From contig CM060076.1 in assembly GCA_030533445.1 (NCBI GenBank), positions 6,334,501 to 6,398,500 of the forward strand: a DNA stretch of 64,000 nucleotides. Direction: 5' to 3'. Shown here piece by piece: positions 1 to 13,000 of this stretch; position 1 is the stretch's first letter; each line of letters starts with the position of its first letter. This DNA is from Cyprinodon diabolis (taxonomy: Eukaryota; Chordata; Actinopteri; Cyprinodontiformes; Cyprinodontidae). The notes under the pieces were generated by a model that made no database searches, was not told the DNA's origin, and worked only from the letters and a program-made list of their open reading frames with translations. Position numbers and translations under genes: made by a program.

Positions 1-474
1 GTGATTCACAAAGAGTCTCCCACTTTGTATAGAATGCTCTGGACAGCCGTCAGTAAGTCACCTATTCTTACTGGAGAAAGGACAGCAGCCTAGAGTGACC
101 CAGATCTTTTCCACTGCAACCTGCGTCTGAGCGAGCACAGAATCGGCTAGAAACACAACAACCATGATGGATGATAAGGTGGGAGAGCATTTTATTTTTT
201 TATTTTTTCTAACCATCTTAAAAAAGATTGTGTATTTAAGTTTGGGAAAGACAGCTAGATGCGATCTAAACCTTCCCTCCATTTTTACGGAAGTAAACAA
301 GGAGCAAGACGGCTTGTGACGTTATTGAAGTCTCTACTGCGCATGTGGGACGCTTAAACCGTATGAATGAACAAAATTAGACATTTTTTTATTTTTTTTA
401 TTTTATTTTATTTTATTTTTTTTCTTTTAATAGACCGATACATATACATGTACATCATTATTTATTGTGTATAA

Positions 475-532
<58 letters not shown>

Positions 533-1650
533 TTACAGAATCCTATGAGGCAAAGGGCCACATAGTAAGGCAGAGTGAGGGGGTCGCAGCCAACCCCCCT
601 CGCTGCAGTGTGAGTGTCACTCACACTCATCACACAGCTGCTCAAGCTGCAGGCAGGCAGAGATTGAAACGGAGTGCTTACAGTGATTATATAAGAAATC
701 AATACAAGTAATTAAAAATAATCATTTAATCATCATAACCGTTATTAAAATAACATAGTTAATTTTTTATATGCATTTTTATACATTTTTTAATATTTTT
801 TTTCATCAGGTGACGCTTAAACCGTGTGGCGTGGTGTGATCTCCTCATGGTGTGACCTATCACATCAGGTGACTCTTAGGAAGGACAGTGATTCACAAAG
901 AGTCTCCCACTTTGTATAGAATGCTCTGGACAGCCGTCAGTAAGTCACCTATTCTTACTGGAGAAAGGACAGCAGCCTAGAGTGACCCAGATCTTTTCCA
1001 CTGCAACCTGCGTCTGAGCGAGCACAGAATCGGCTAGAAACACAACAACCATGATGGATGATAAGGTGGGAGAGCATTTTATTTTTTTATTTTTTCTAAC
1101 CATCTTAAAAAAGATTGTGTATTTAAGTTTGGGAAAGACAGCTAGATGCGATCTAAACCTTCCCTCCATTTTTACGGAAGTAAACAAGGAGCAAGACGGC
1201 TTGTGACGTTATTGAAGTCTCTACTGCGCATGTGGGACGCTTAAACCGTATGAATGAACAAAATTAGACATCTTTTTTTTATTTTTATTTTATTTTATTT
1301 TTTTTTCTTTTAATAGACCGATACATATACATGTACATCATTATTTATTGTGTATAAAGATATATATATATATATATATATATATATTCTTACAGAATCC
1401 TATGAGGCAAAGGGCCACATAGTAAGGCAGAGTGAGGGGGTCGCAGCCATCCCCCAACCCCCCTCGCTGCAGTGTGAGTGTCACTCACACTCATCACACA
1501 GCTGCTCAAGCTGCAGGCAGGCAGAGATTGAAACGGAGTGCTTACAGTGATTATATAAGAAATCAATACAAGTAATTAAAAATAATCATTTAATCATCAT
1601 AACCGTTATTAAAATAACATAGTTAATTTTTTATATGCATTTTTATACAT
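1..1650. repeat. 887-bp tandem duplication
   Basis: Bases 1-760 recur at 888-1645 with offset 887 and almost no differences apart from the length of an (AT)n run and small indels around the poly-A/T tracts and a C-rich site. An 80-codon open frame (58-300 and 945-1187, minus) is identical in both copies, but it looks like chance. The first copy starts at the window edge, so more copies may lie outside. Confidence 0.9.
476..531. repeat. (AT)n microsatellite
   Basis: A pure TA dinucleotide run inside duplication copy 1. The matching run in copy 2 (1359-1387) is about half as long. Confidence 0.97.
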
Positions 1651-1682
1651 TTTTTAATAATTTTTTTAATTATTCATTTTTT

Positions 1683-1800
1683 TATTATTTTTTTAATTCA
1701 ATTTTATATCAATTTTATATTAATTTTATATCAATTTTATATTAATTTTATATTAATTTTATATCAATTTTATATTAATTTTATATTAATTTTATATTAA
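1683..1800. repeat. AT-rich minisatellite
   Basis: Tandem units of about 13 nt of the form ATTTTATATTAAT/ATTTTATATCAAT, roughly nine copies, directly after the duplication. Confidence 0.9.
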
Positions 1801-1845
1801 TTAAGGCGGGACTTCCGGTTTAATTAAGGCGGGACTTCCGGCTGT
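1799..1845. repeat. two-copy direct repeat
   Basis: The unit TTAAGGCGGGACTTCCGG occurs twice, 24 nt apart, at the junction between the AT minisatellite and the Tc1 remnant. Confidence 0.85.
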
Positions 1846-1889
1846 CACTTTGGAATGTGGGCGTGGTTTCGAGTTTGATGAAAGGTGGT

Positions 1890-3152
1890 GCATATAGTTT
1901 TTTTCGCATGTGTTATGAGAGCCCAGGTTGCTCTGATAGTGGCCTTCAACTCTTATGCGTTTTTGGGACTGGCATTCTGCATCTTCCTTTTCACAATACC
2001 CCACAGATTTTCTATGGGGCTAAGGTCAGGGGAGTTGGCTGGCCAATTTAGAACAGAAATACCATGGTCCGTAAAGCAGGCACGGGTAGATTTTGCGCTG
2101 TGTGCAGGCGCCAAGTCCTGTTGGAACCTGAAATCTCCATCTCCATAGAGCAGGTCAGCAGCAGGAAGCATGAAGTGCTCTAAACCTTGCTGGTAAACGG
2201 CTGCGTTGACCCTGGATCTCAGGAAACAGAGTGGACCGACACCAGCAGATGACATGGCACCCCAAACCATCCCTGATGGTGGAAACTTTACACTAGACTT
2301 CAGGCAACGTGGATCCTGTGCCTCTCCTGTCTTCCTCCAGACTCTGGGACCTCGATTTTCAAAGGAAATGCAAAATTTGCTTTCGTCAGAAAACATGACT
2401 TTGGACCACTCAGCAGCAGTCCAGCTCTTTTTTTCCTTAGCCCAGGTGAGACGCTTTTCGCGCTGTTTCTTGGTCAACAGTGGCTTGACACGAGGTATGC
2501 GGCAGTTGAAACCCATGTCTTTCAAGCGTCTCTTGGTGGTGGATCTTGAAGCACTGACTCCAGCAGCTGTCCACTCCTTGTGAATCTCCCCCACATTTTT
2601 GAATGGGTTTTTTTTTCACAATCTTGACTAGGACGCGGTGATCCCTATCGCTTGTACACTTTTTCTGACCACAATTTTTCCTTCCCTTAGCCTCTCTATT
2701 AATGTGTTTGGACACAGAGCTCTGAGAACAGCCAGCCTCTTCAGCAATAACCTTTTGTGTCTTTCCCTCCTTGTGCAATGTGTCGATGGTTGCCTTTTGG
2801 ACAGCTGTCAAATCTGAAGTCTTCCCCATGTTTGTGTAGGCTTCAGAACTGGACTGAGAGACCATTTAAAGCCCTTTGCAGGGGTTTTGAGTTAATCAGC
2901 TGATTAGTTTGTGGCACCAGGTGTTTTCAAAATTTAACCCTTACACAATATTCTAATTTTGTGACACACAGAATGTTGGATTTTCATTTGTTGCCACTTC
3001 AAATCATCAAAATTAAATGAAATAAACATTTGAATGCATCAGTCTGTGTGCAATGAATAAATATAATGTACAAGTTACACCTTTTGAATGCAATTACTGA
3101 AATAAATTAAGTTTTTCAAAATATTCTGATTTACTGGCTTTTACCTGTACTG
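1890..3152 (-). mobile_element. degenerate Tc1-family DNA transposon
   Basis: It contains a broken Tc1 transposase. The right end reads TACAGTACAGGTAAAAGCC on the minus strand, flanked by TA (3153-3154), as expected for Tc1 target sites. No matching left inverted end is visible, so the element is truncated near 1900. It lies just past the plg 3' end, in the same orientation. Confidence 0.85.
1953..2865 (-). pseudogene. Tc1 transposase pseudogene
   Basis: The N-terminal part (from about 2829, MGKTSDLTAVQKATIDTLHK) has the paired-type helix-turn-helix: KVIAEEAGCSQSSVSKHI. The catalytic part has MFSDESKF, FQQDLAPAHS and SPIENLWG; 34 residues separate the second Asp from the Glu (DD34E). A frameshift falls in the T-run near 2607-2616, and a stop follows SPKNA, after which a homologous ELKATIRATW tail continues. 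It is not functional. Confidence 0.9.
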
Positions 3153-3342
3153 TATATGTTCTTCTGATAAAAAAAAAAAAAGATCTGCTTGCCAATGCTT
3201 TTATGTAAAACTGAACGACATACATGTCATATTTTTTACTTTTGATTCTATTATCCCTTTGAAAAACTTCTCTTACACAAATTAAGGTGGAAATAAAAAT
3301 GAACGGACATTTGAATACAAAAACAATATAAAGTTTCTGTTA

Positions 3343-3522
3343 TTTATTCAGGCAATTCAATAAGTATTTAATATTTTTTATAGTTTTTTTTCGATTTAGT
3401 ATGTAACTCAGATACCCTCTAGATATTTGTTATTTAATGCCATTACAGAAAGAAAAAGCCTCAGTTCCGCATTTCGTCCACCACTCATATTCTTTACTGG
3501 AAGATTTTAATCGGCCTTTATT
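3343..3522 (-). terminator. candidate plg polyadenylation signals
   Basis: Three signals lie on the minus strand. AATAAA at 3522-3517 sits inside the last codons. ATTAAA at 3438-3433 is about 70 nt past the stop. AATAAA at 3348-3343 is about 160 nt past it. The second or third would give a short normal 3' untranslated region. Transcript ends are needed to choose. Confidence 0.45.
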
Positions 3523-3668
3523 GTTCTGTCAATCCAGTCCACAAACTTGGAGACTCGAGCGTAGACTCCGGGTTTCATGGCGTTGGCACACCCCAAACCC
3601 CATGATGTCACACCCTGAATGATGAACTTATTCTGTGCATAACACACCAGAGGACCTCCGCTGTCACC
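3507..3668 (-). CDS. plg: plg exon 19: protease, catalytic serine and stop
   Basis: Acceptor cctgaaacag; 162 nt including TAA. It encodes [39 protein letters not shown] and [15 protein letters not shown]749 is the nucleophile. The ending is three residues longer than the usual plasminogen carboxy terminus near IEG-x-x-R-N-N, by recollection of the family. Confidence 0.95.
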   Translation of the reverse strand, partial: GDSGGPLVCYAQNKFIIQGVTSWGLGCANAMKPGVYARVSKFVDWIDRTIKAD

Positions 3669-4024
3669 CTGTTTCAGGACAAAAAAATAAAATAAAATAT
3701 CACATCCATGTTCACATAAGATTTTAATCATGCTGAATTTCACTTGAAATTTGATCTGAAAATAATTTTTTTCAGGATCTGAGTTAACAGGGGCTATTTT
3801 ATGGGGATGGATTATTTATTCTACTGTGAAGCATATGAACAGCATAACTGATAGTAAAGAAAATATCAGATCTGTGCTACTTTGTGGTTAATTTGTTGGC
3901 TGCTTGTTACTAGATATTACCTGATTCCAATATTACCATCTGTTATTTATTGGAGATACTATGTTTTCGGTTCTACTTTTTTCGGCTGGAATGCCAACAT
4001 TTTTTCAAGCCTTTCCCTTACTTT

Positions 4025-4061
<37 letters not shown>

Positions 4062-7000
4062 TACCAAGTTTGATGGCTAACCAACCAGACATCGTGTTGA
4101 TCGACAAACAGCAGAAGAAGGCAGTAGTGATAGATGTGGCAATCCCAAGCGACAGCAACATCAAGAAGAAAGAACACGAGAAGCTTGAGAAATACCAAGG
4201 GCTGAAAGAGGAGCTAGAAAAGATGTGGAAAGTAAGAGCAGCAGTGGTGCCAGTGGTAATTGGAGCACTGGGGGCTGTGACCCCCAAACTGGGAGAGTGG
4301 CTACAGCAGATTCCAGGTAAAACATCAGAGGTCTCTGTCCAGAAGAGCGCAGTCCTAGGAACAGCTAAGATACTGCGCAGAACCCTCAAACTCCCAGGCC
4401 TCTGGTAGAGGACCCGAGCTTGAGGATGACACATACCACCCCACGAGGGATGAGAAAACAGTTTTTTGTTATTTATATATATATATTCAACTTGTGTTGC
4501 ATAAATGTAAACTTTTGCTATTTAATGTCAGTATTTGTATCATATTTGTAGTTTAATAATAGATAGATAAAAGATAATTTTGCGCTGCAGAAATATTTTT
4601 TTCCTCATATCTCTATGAAAACAATAGAACAGTCTTGGAGTCCAAGACAAGTACACAGTTGTTTTTTTGTATCTCTGCTTCTGTCTCCTTGAACCCCAGT
4701 CGGCCTCGGCCTCGGTTCTGCTGGGGGTTTCTTTCTGTTAAAAAGGAGTTTTTCCTCTCTACTGTCGCTACAAGCATGCTTAGTGTGAGGGATTGTATTT
4801 GAGTCAATGCAATCAACTGGTTTTCCTTAGATAGAAAACTTTGTATCAATTTGACTGTATGATCTGGTTGAACTGTAAAGAGCCTTGAGATTACATGTGT
4901 TGTGAATTTGCGCTATAGAAATAAACTGAATTGAAAACTGAATTTAAAATCATGATCCTTAACGATGCCCAGCATGCGTTTTACTCTTCTACAAGAAAAA
5001 TGTGAATTCTTATATAATAGCAGAGAAGGCTTAAATACTGTATGAAGAGAATTCCCCAATTTTCTTCTAAACATGCCATAAATGTATTTCTCTACACATA
5101 TAAAAAGTCTCCCAGTCTTTATGATTGCACTGTGAAACTAGAAATAAATATGTGTGTAATAACTTGTGTGGGTCAATTGACAAAGCAAACAAACATTTAG
5201 ATTAATCTGCTTGTTTCTTCTACATCCTTCGATGTTTGTGTATATGAAGGTATTTTAGCTTGTGTAATGTCGAATGAGTCATAAACAAGCCATCTGCTTC
5301 TTGCTGGAAGAGTAAATTGACTGAGACCAGATTAAATAATAAAGTTAAAATGTTGATAAATTGATCAGTCTATCCTAACACAACACTGAAACATATTTAT
5401 ATGTTGTATATAGATCTTTATAGAGTACAAATAGGTAGATATTAAACAAATGATAAGACTTCTGGGTCATGTTTGGGACTGTGCAAATATACTTTAGAAA
5501 TTCCAGCCTTTGAAGAAAAATTTTATTCTACAGGAACTAAAATCTAAACTAAATCTACTAAACTACTAAACTAAGTCTGCTAACTAAGCAAACTACTTTA
5601 TTGCACAAATGTGATCAATGCAATAGCCAGTCATAAAGCTGACCCCACAGTGATGTTAGTTTTCTTTACCTGGCAGCTGTCGACTCCTCCGCCAAGGTTT
5701 CCTGCACACATCTCGTGGTCTTTAACCCGTCCGTCCAGGAGCTCTGGCCGATTGCATTTTCTGTTCTCAATAACAGGGAATCCAGCTTCTTTCAGGAAAC
5801 CATCACCTCCAGTATCTGCAACATAAATTACTTAAGCAATACTACTAAAGATGTTTTCCCTTATGTTTAAACTGTTTTTACGAAACTGCAATCAGGATTT
5901 ACATGCAATACTCATGCACCTACTAATAATTCATGGTGCCTTTACAGCTCTCATTTAATCTCATTTAAGCAAAAGCTTAATTTTGTTTTTAACCTGATAT
6001 TCATCTCTGAAAAATGTCTTAGATGTTTTACATCTTAGTAAAAGGAGGTTTGGACTATTTGACCAAAATTAAAAAAGGACACACACACATCTGTTGACTT
6101 ACTTTTAGTCTCCCCCCAACCGGTGACGTAACACTCTGTTCCACTGGGAACAATGTAATCCTTCTCTGGCAGACAAGCAGGGATCACTTTGTCATTTATG
6201 AGAGCTGGGCTATAAATGCAGAGAGAAACAATTAAACCTATTACTTAAAGCTACAGTGTGTAATTTTCAGCGACATCTAATGTCCAGACTGCAGACCGCA
6301 GCAACATGAACATCTCCCCCCACCGCTTCTCCCCCCCAACAGTACGGCGAGCGTTACGGGACAAAATGTCTTCCAATACGTCCGCATTGCCTACCTTCTC
6401 AAGTGATGAGGTTTGTTAACATAGATAATTTTACAGATAGTATTTCATTAGTCTGTGTGTTCGGTACCGTCTCAGTTCATCTCTCTCAACTTGCCGTAGT
6501 TACTTTCGAGCGTAATGGGCGATCTCGCAATCGCTAGTTTGTTGGCTCTGCGCTGCCGTAGCGCAAAGATGTCTGCCTCCATGGCTGCGAGACCCGCTCC
6601 TATGTAATTATAAATAACGAATTCTAAGGCAACGCAAATATTAAGGTTAAGAGGCTGAGCTCGTAGATGATGATAAATAACATAGCTATGTATAATATAT
6701 TACATTTCTGATTGTATATCCCTGTAATTATTACACGCTGTAGCTTTAATTGATCCTAGATACATCCAAATCATAATTTCAGTATTATATTACTGGTTAT
6801 CATCTACTTTAATAACTTATTATATGTTTGTCCAAAAACCACTTGCAGCCCTTGAATTGTACATTAATTTACCAAAAATATACTATAATATGTTTATATT
6901 ATATAATGTAAAATAATAATTGTTGATACTTGCTTATTGCAGATAACAATGCTAAGTTTCTAGTTTCTTTGGAAAAAAAAGAGTAATATAAAGAAGGAAA

Positions 7001-10000
7001 TGACAGTGAGATTTGAGGAAAGAAGCACAATCATGAGACCAGATCAAAGGTCAGAGGTTGTCAGGAATCCAGTTTGTGTGGTCTGTTTTTGTGTTTCCTT
7101 TCCTCCTCCACCAGGTGGTGCCCCGTCTTCATTGGGCCTCCCTGCGCACCTGCAGCTCATTGCCTCATTACCTGTGGAGTGCTCTTAAGCTGCTGACGGC
7201 CACTACCTCGACACCAGAGTGTTTGCCAGCTTGGGGTACTCTAGCCATGCTTAGTTTAGAAGAGTCTAACCTGAGTCTTTGTTTTGCCAGTTTTTGGGTA
7301 CTCTAGCCAAGCTGAGTTTGCTGAGTCAAACTGAGTTTCTTGTTCACCTGAGCTTAATGTTGCTGTTTTTTGTCTTTGCCTTTCGGCAGGAAGTCATCCT
7401 GCAAACTGGATGTTTCGGACCTTCTCTCCCCTGGAAGGATCTTCTTAGAACCAAACTGAGCTAAGGATTCAACATTGTGGTTTGGATCAACCTTTTTCCC
7501 CCAAGGATTGTCTGGGGGTTCTCTCTGAGCAGGGGATTCATCTCCACAATAACCTGTACAAGGACCGCAGGAAATCTAAGTGCCTGTCAGCTTCTCCGTT
7601 CACTAAGGAACAACCAACCGCAGTCTGGGTAAACCCTGTCCACCCCATCATCAAACAAGACAATCACTGGAACATCCCACACAGACTGGATTCAATAAAG
7701 ACACCTTTTTCTGAAAACGTGAGTCTGCAACCTATTCCTCCTCCTCAAGTCAAAGAATCTAAATTCCCACTGAGCCTGAACTAACCGCAGTGTCTTCCCC
7801 TCACTTTCCAGCTCCGGCTTGACAGTGTTCTGAGCAGCACTGGATTCATCTTATTATACTAGATACTACATACAGTACTAAACCTAACATCACACTGTGT
7901 TATGACACAATTACCATTAAACTTGTACTAACCTGCTTAGTTTTAGGAGAGCAATGTCAGCTCTATTTGGTCCCAGCACCAGTTTTTCGAGCCTTCTCAC
8001 TTGTTTGGATTCCTCATTAGCCCTTTCCGTGTGGATCCCCAGCAATACCTGGTAGGAGGAGGGCCGATTGGACCTGCAGAAGCAGAGCATGTCCAAACAT
8101 GAAAACCTTTCCTCTAGTATGTTATTTTTGATAACAGAATTTGCTCTATAATAGTATGTTTTGGTTGCAGTACTGTGACCTTTCCAAGCAGTGTGCAGCA
8201 GTGAGGACCCACTGAGGGTGAATCAGAGTCCCCCCACAGAAATGGATTCCTCCACTGATGAAATAGGAGACAACATAAGCTTCAATGCTTGGATTTAAAT
8301 ATTTAAACTATTAGAATATCAGATATCAATAATATCAATATCAGGTGAAATGCATATATACGTTTTGTGTAATTTATACATTCAATTGCATTCAAGTTAT
8401 GTTGCTTTTTTTTAAATTCAGCATATTAACATAAAGATACAAAATCTTGGTTATTTAATAATTTAGTTGGAAGATGGAATTAGAAAAATAAATACACACA
8501 TCTCATTTGATCTTTTTAGCAAGGTCTTTCATGTCATATTTTAGTGTTTATACTTATTCCACTCACATTGTTCGAAGGCTGATTTGCCAGGGCCAGGAGT
8601 GAGGTTTGGACACACAGCCCCCAACAACACGGCCAAAGCAGCGCATTGGTTTGATAACTGGCGTTCCGCAGTCCATTCCAGCTACCAACAAAGTTTACAG
8701 ACTGTAAGTTTCACAGTGGCAATTAGTAAAAAGGATGTTTTTTTTAATTGTTTTTTTAAATTAATCGATGGATAAATAGGAATTAATTTCAGACAGTGTG
8801 ACAAACAACAATAAATGAATCAACCCAATACATACAAAATAATCTAGTTAACATCAACCAAACCAAACACAAATTCCCTAACTAACTAAATATACCTGAA
8901 CATAAAAAAAAGCCTCCACCAAAAAAACCTGTCAGAAATCATTCAAAATAATCAAGTTTCTTTCAATATTCTCAGGAAATCATTCAAAATACTCAAGTTT
9001 CATTCAATATTCTCAGGAAATCATTCAAAATATTCAAGTTTCATTCCATATTCTCAAGAAATCATTCAAAATATTCAACAGTATATATAATAATAATTTC
9101 CTCAACAGCATGCCATATATATAACAGATGCTTGCTGCCTCACTGATAATCACATTAAATAGAATATATCCACTTAAATCTTAGTGTCACTTTTAAAAAG
9201 AACTGTAGAGTTTCTGCTTGTTTATATAAGCCTATTTAGTATTTTCTGCTAAATAGAGCTGTAAAATAAAATGCACTCACCACAGTCAGGGATCTGGCAG
9301 TAGTCCCACTTCTTGTTGCGGTCAGTGGTGTAGCACCAGAGTCCGTTAACATCGTTATCCGGGTTTCTGCAGCTCTGATGTAGATTGAAAGAACGAGTGC
9401 ACATATTCACACATTCTTTTGTTACAAACAAACCACACTATACATGTTTGCTGGATTTTATGACAAAAATATATTTCTTCCAGGATTGTCCGATATGCAG
9501 CCCTATTCTCAACTCTAAACAGCTTCGCTGTCCCTGCTGTAGATGAGCATTCCCACACCATAATGCTGCCACTACCGTATGTCATGATGATCTGCAGTGA
9601 AAGTATTTAACTATACAGTGCTTTACATCTATAGTTCTGTCTGGATCTCATCTAAGCAGAATACTGCCTTCTGTATATTTGGTCTATATTTCTAGATGGC
9701 ATTAAACAAATTTTAAACATTACTTTTTATGGCTTTATTTCAGCAGTAGCTTTCTTATCCTTTCTCTTGGGGAAAGATTTTATGATTCATGTCCTGCTTG
9801 CTTTAGATACTTTCCTGGTCCAATGCGCCTCAATCAAATAAGGGGGTCATTACCAGGTTCTTAACCAACTTGATGCCATGCTAAGGAGCTCATTGATGAA
9901 CTTGAATCAACTCTTTTTAAAGACACATCTCAAATGAAGCAGTAAACCATCCCTGCAGGTCTTGAGTTAGATACCCCCATTAAGTGGAAGAGTAACGTCC

Positions 10001-13000
10001 TACTAGCTAATTCTCCACCTGAGCTACAAACTTTTTTTCTAAGATGGTATATAAACTATGCCTACATTCCTTCTACTTCTCAATACTGAAGTACGTTGAG
10101 CTTTTTCATGATTTAAATTCACAATAAAAACACAATGTGGCTTTTGGTTGCAAATCTGGAAAGGTTGAAGAGAAATCAAAAGTTTTGCAAGGCAATGTCT
10201 GAAACTTAAAACAAACTTACATTTCCCTCCAGACCTTTATCTGGGTGAGTGTTTGGTGTGAAACTGTTGTGTGCATGTGGGCTCTGAGCACTCCAAGCCT
10301 GACAAGTCACACCCATGACTGTCATGGAAGTCGGGCCTCTGTAAGCCGCTCCATTTCCAACCTTGCAGTCTGACACAATAACAGAAAAGCAGATTCAATT
10401 TCTCATTGATAAAGGTGCAGAAATATGACAAGGATAGGGTGAAAACAATAATTGCACCTCTCTCTGCTGGAGTCTGTGTGGCCTGAGGACTGCTGGCAGA
10501 TGGCACTGGTACTACGGGCCTGGAAGAGCATTTTTGAAGGTTGCAATACTCCCAGCGGACACGGGGGTCAGTGGTGTAACACCAGGGTGCTCGGTCTCCA
10601 TCAGGGTTCCTGCAAAAATTTCTCCTGAGGTCCCTATTAAAGGAGAACAATTGAGTGTGCGCAAACACATAGAAAAGATATGCATTCAGTGCAATATTAT
10701 TCACTACCCATTTATTAGACCTAAACTGAACCTAATTGGTAGTAAACGTCAGTCGGCATCAGCATAAAAGATCTACCTAAACGATGCTTGACAAATATTA
10801 GCATATCTGTGTGTACGGGAGTGTTGGCCTAGTGGTTAGAGCAGTGCGCTTGTGCTCTGAAAAGGTTGCAAGTACCCGGTTCGATCCCCACAGCCTCTAG
10901 TCTGGGTCCCTGAGCAAGACCCTTAACTGCTCCCTGGGTTCCACAAACTGACAGCCCACTGTTCCCCAAGGGGATGGGTTAAATACAGAGAGTGAATTTC
11001 CCCATAGTGGGACAATAAAGGGAAAGATATAAAAAATCAATTATTCTTTTACTGCAGGAGAAAGGTCATTTAAAATTTAGACAAATCCAGTACAGTATAC
11101 TGCACTATGATGAGAAATGCTCTTTAAATTTTTCCTTTGGAAATCTCAGGTGCCACAGTCATTGGCAAACCTAACAATTTATGCTCAATAAATATCTAAA
11201 TTTAAATTTAGGTATTTAAATTATTAAATACCTTAATTTTCTACGACATTTTAATGGGTAATTCACAACAACGGTGGGCCTCATTACTTTTCAAAATGGA
11301 AGACAGGATTATTTTTTCTTATTCAACTAAGTAAAATATAGCCCTGCTGAAAATAGCTATAAACCTTCACTTATTTATATCTACAGTCAGAGTAAAAATT
11401 TCGGAATAAATTTGAACTTTGAGATATACAATTGTGTGGTTGTTGCTGGGTTTTGTTTTTTTTTTCTCCATATTTTTAAAAGAGAAGTAAAACGGTGCGA
11501 AGTCCCGTTTCCAAAACAGTGATTTTTGGAACTATGGGTTGTCATTCATAATGGCATCTTGATGCTGAGTGTAGAAATTAGATCATAATTCTTATATCAC
11601 TGCATCCCTAATTGTAGGTTAGTGTTGCACCGATACCGATACCAGTATCGGACGGGGCCCCGATACTGCCCTAAAATGGTGGTATCGGTATCGGCGAGTA
11701 CCAACAAATAGGGCACCGATACCATTTTGAGAGCCATAAGTTTATTCAACTATTGTCAACCATTCCAGATAGGCAATAAAAACTTTTTATTTTTATTATC
11801 CAGTAGAACTTTTTATTAAAAAGTTGTACTGGATTCACTTTGTATTAGATTTTTTCCTGCTTCACAAAGGTAGGCAACAGCTTGACAAAGCCTTGATGGC
11901 AATTATTTTACATTATTATGGTATCGGTATCGGCCGATACTGCACAGCCAGGTATCGGGTATCGGTATCGGGGCCAAAAAATGGCATCGGCGCAACACTA
12001 TTGTAGGTATAGGTCCATCTCTATGTATGCCCATGCCTTTTATTTACAGTCTGTCTGGTGTAGCACTCAGATTTGTTGTTCAAGTCTACTTCACCATCTT
12101 AATTTCCCTTTTCTCATGTTAATTTTCTATACTCACGCTGTGGGGAAACTTGATGGAGTTTTATCATGTATGTGAGGTGTCTGTGAGATCCACCACTGGC
12201 ATCTTTTCCCACTGATGGTCTCTGATGTTATTCCCCGGTAACTACTGCCGTTCCCCTCATAGCAGTCCTCTTCTTCAGGGGGAACTACACCTTCAGCTTT
12301 ACAGAGACAAAAAAAAATTTCAAATTTCTTTTCTTATGCCAACTCCAAATGCATTCAGAGGTAAAGGTTTTTTTTTAATAACATATTTTTTTATCCTGTT
12401 ATACCTGGATCTGCAGAGTCTCCGCAGCGTGGCACATTGCAGTACTCGAAGCGCGTTTGAGAGTCAGTGGTGTAACACCAGGGTTTCCTTTCATTGTCGG
12501 GATTACGGCAGTAGTTATTATCTAAACCTCTGGAAAAGAACACAGATAAGGGAAAAATGAAATATTTAACAGCTTTTTTTTTTTAAGGAAACCTTGTAAG
12601 AGTAGAAATAAAATCCTCTAAAACATTTTAACATAGCTTGTTTAACAAGTTCTTTTTTTCTTACTTGCAGGGGTAGTTTTCAGGTGTGCGGTTGTGTTTA
12701 TGAGGCGTCTGAGCTGACCAGCTCTGACAGGTTTTACCACTTTCTGTCACAGCAATCGTTCCTCGGTATGCTTGACCCTCACCAGTGATGCAGGTCATCT
12801 CAGGAATGACAGTGGGAGGTTCCGATGCTACAAAACATTGAGAGTTTGGAGGTTGAGAATAGGAATACATTCCTCCGAGTGCATACCATGCTCTTGTAAC
12901 ATAGGTAAATGTAAATAGAAAAACATATAATGTTACCAAATAACACCCTTTGTGGCACATATCTTGTCTTTTGTTTTACCTCTTGTTTTACAGCCGCATC

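Noticed and set aside
427..702. Open frames rich in Tyr-Ile repeats
   Set aside because: They are translations of (AT)n microsatellites and their flanks.
8936..9080. CRISPR-like array of regularly spaced repeats
   Set aside because: The units are contiguous tandem repeats without unique spacers, in a vertebrate intron.
10815..10890. Possible tRNA gene
   Set aside because: A and B boxes are present, but the sequence does not fold into a full cloverleaf by eye, and it continues into a SINE body and tail found at several other sites.
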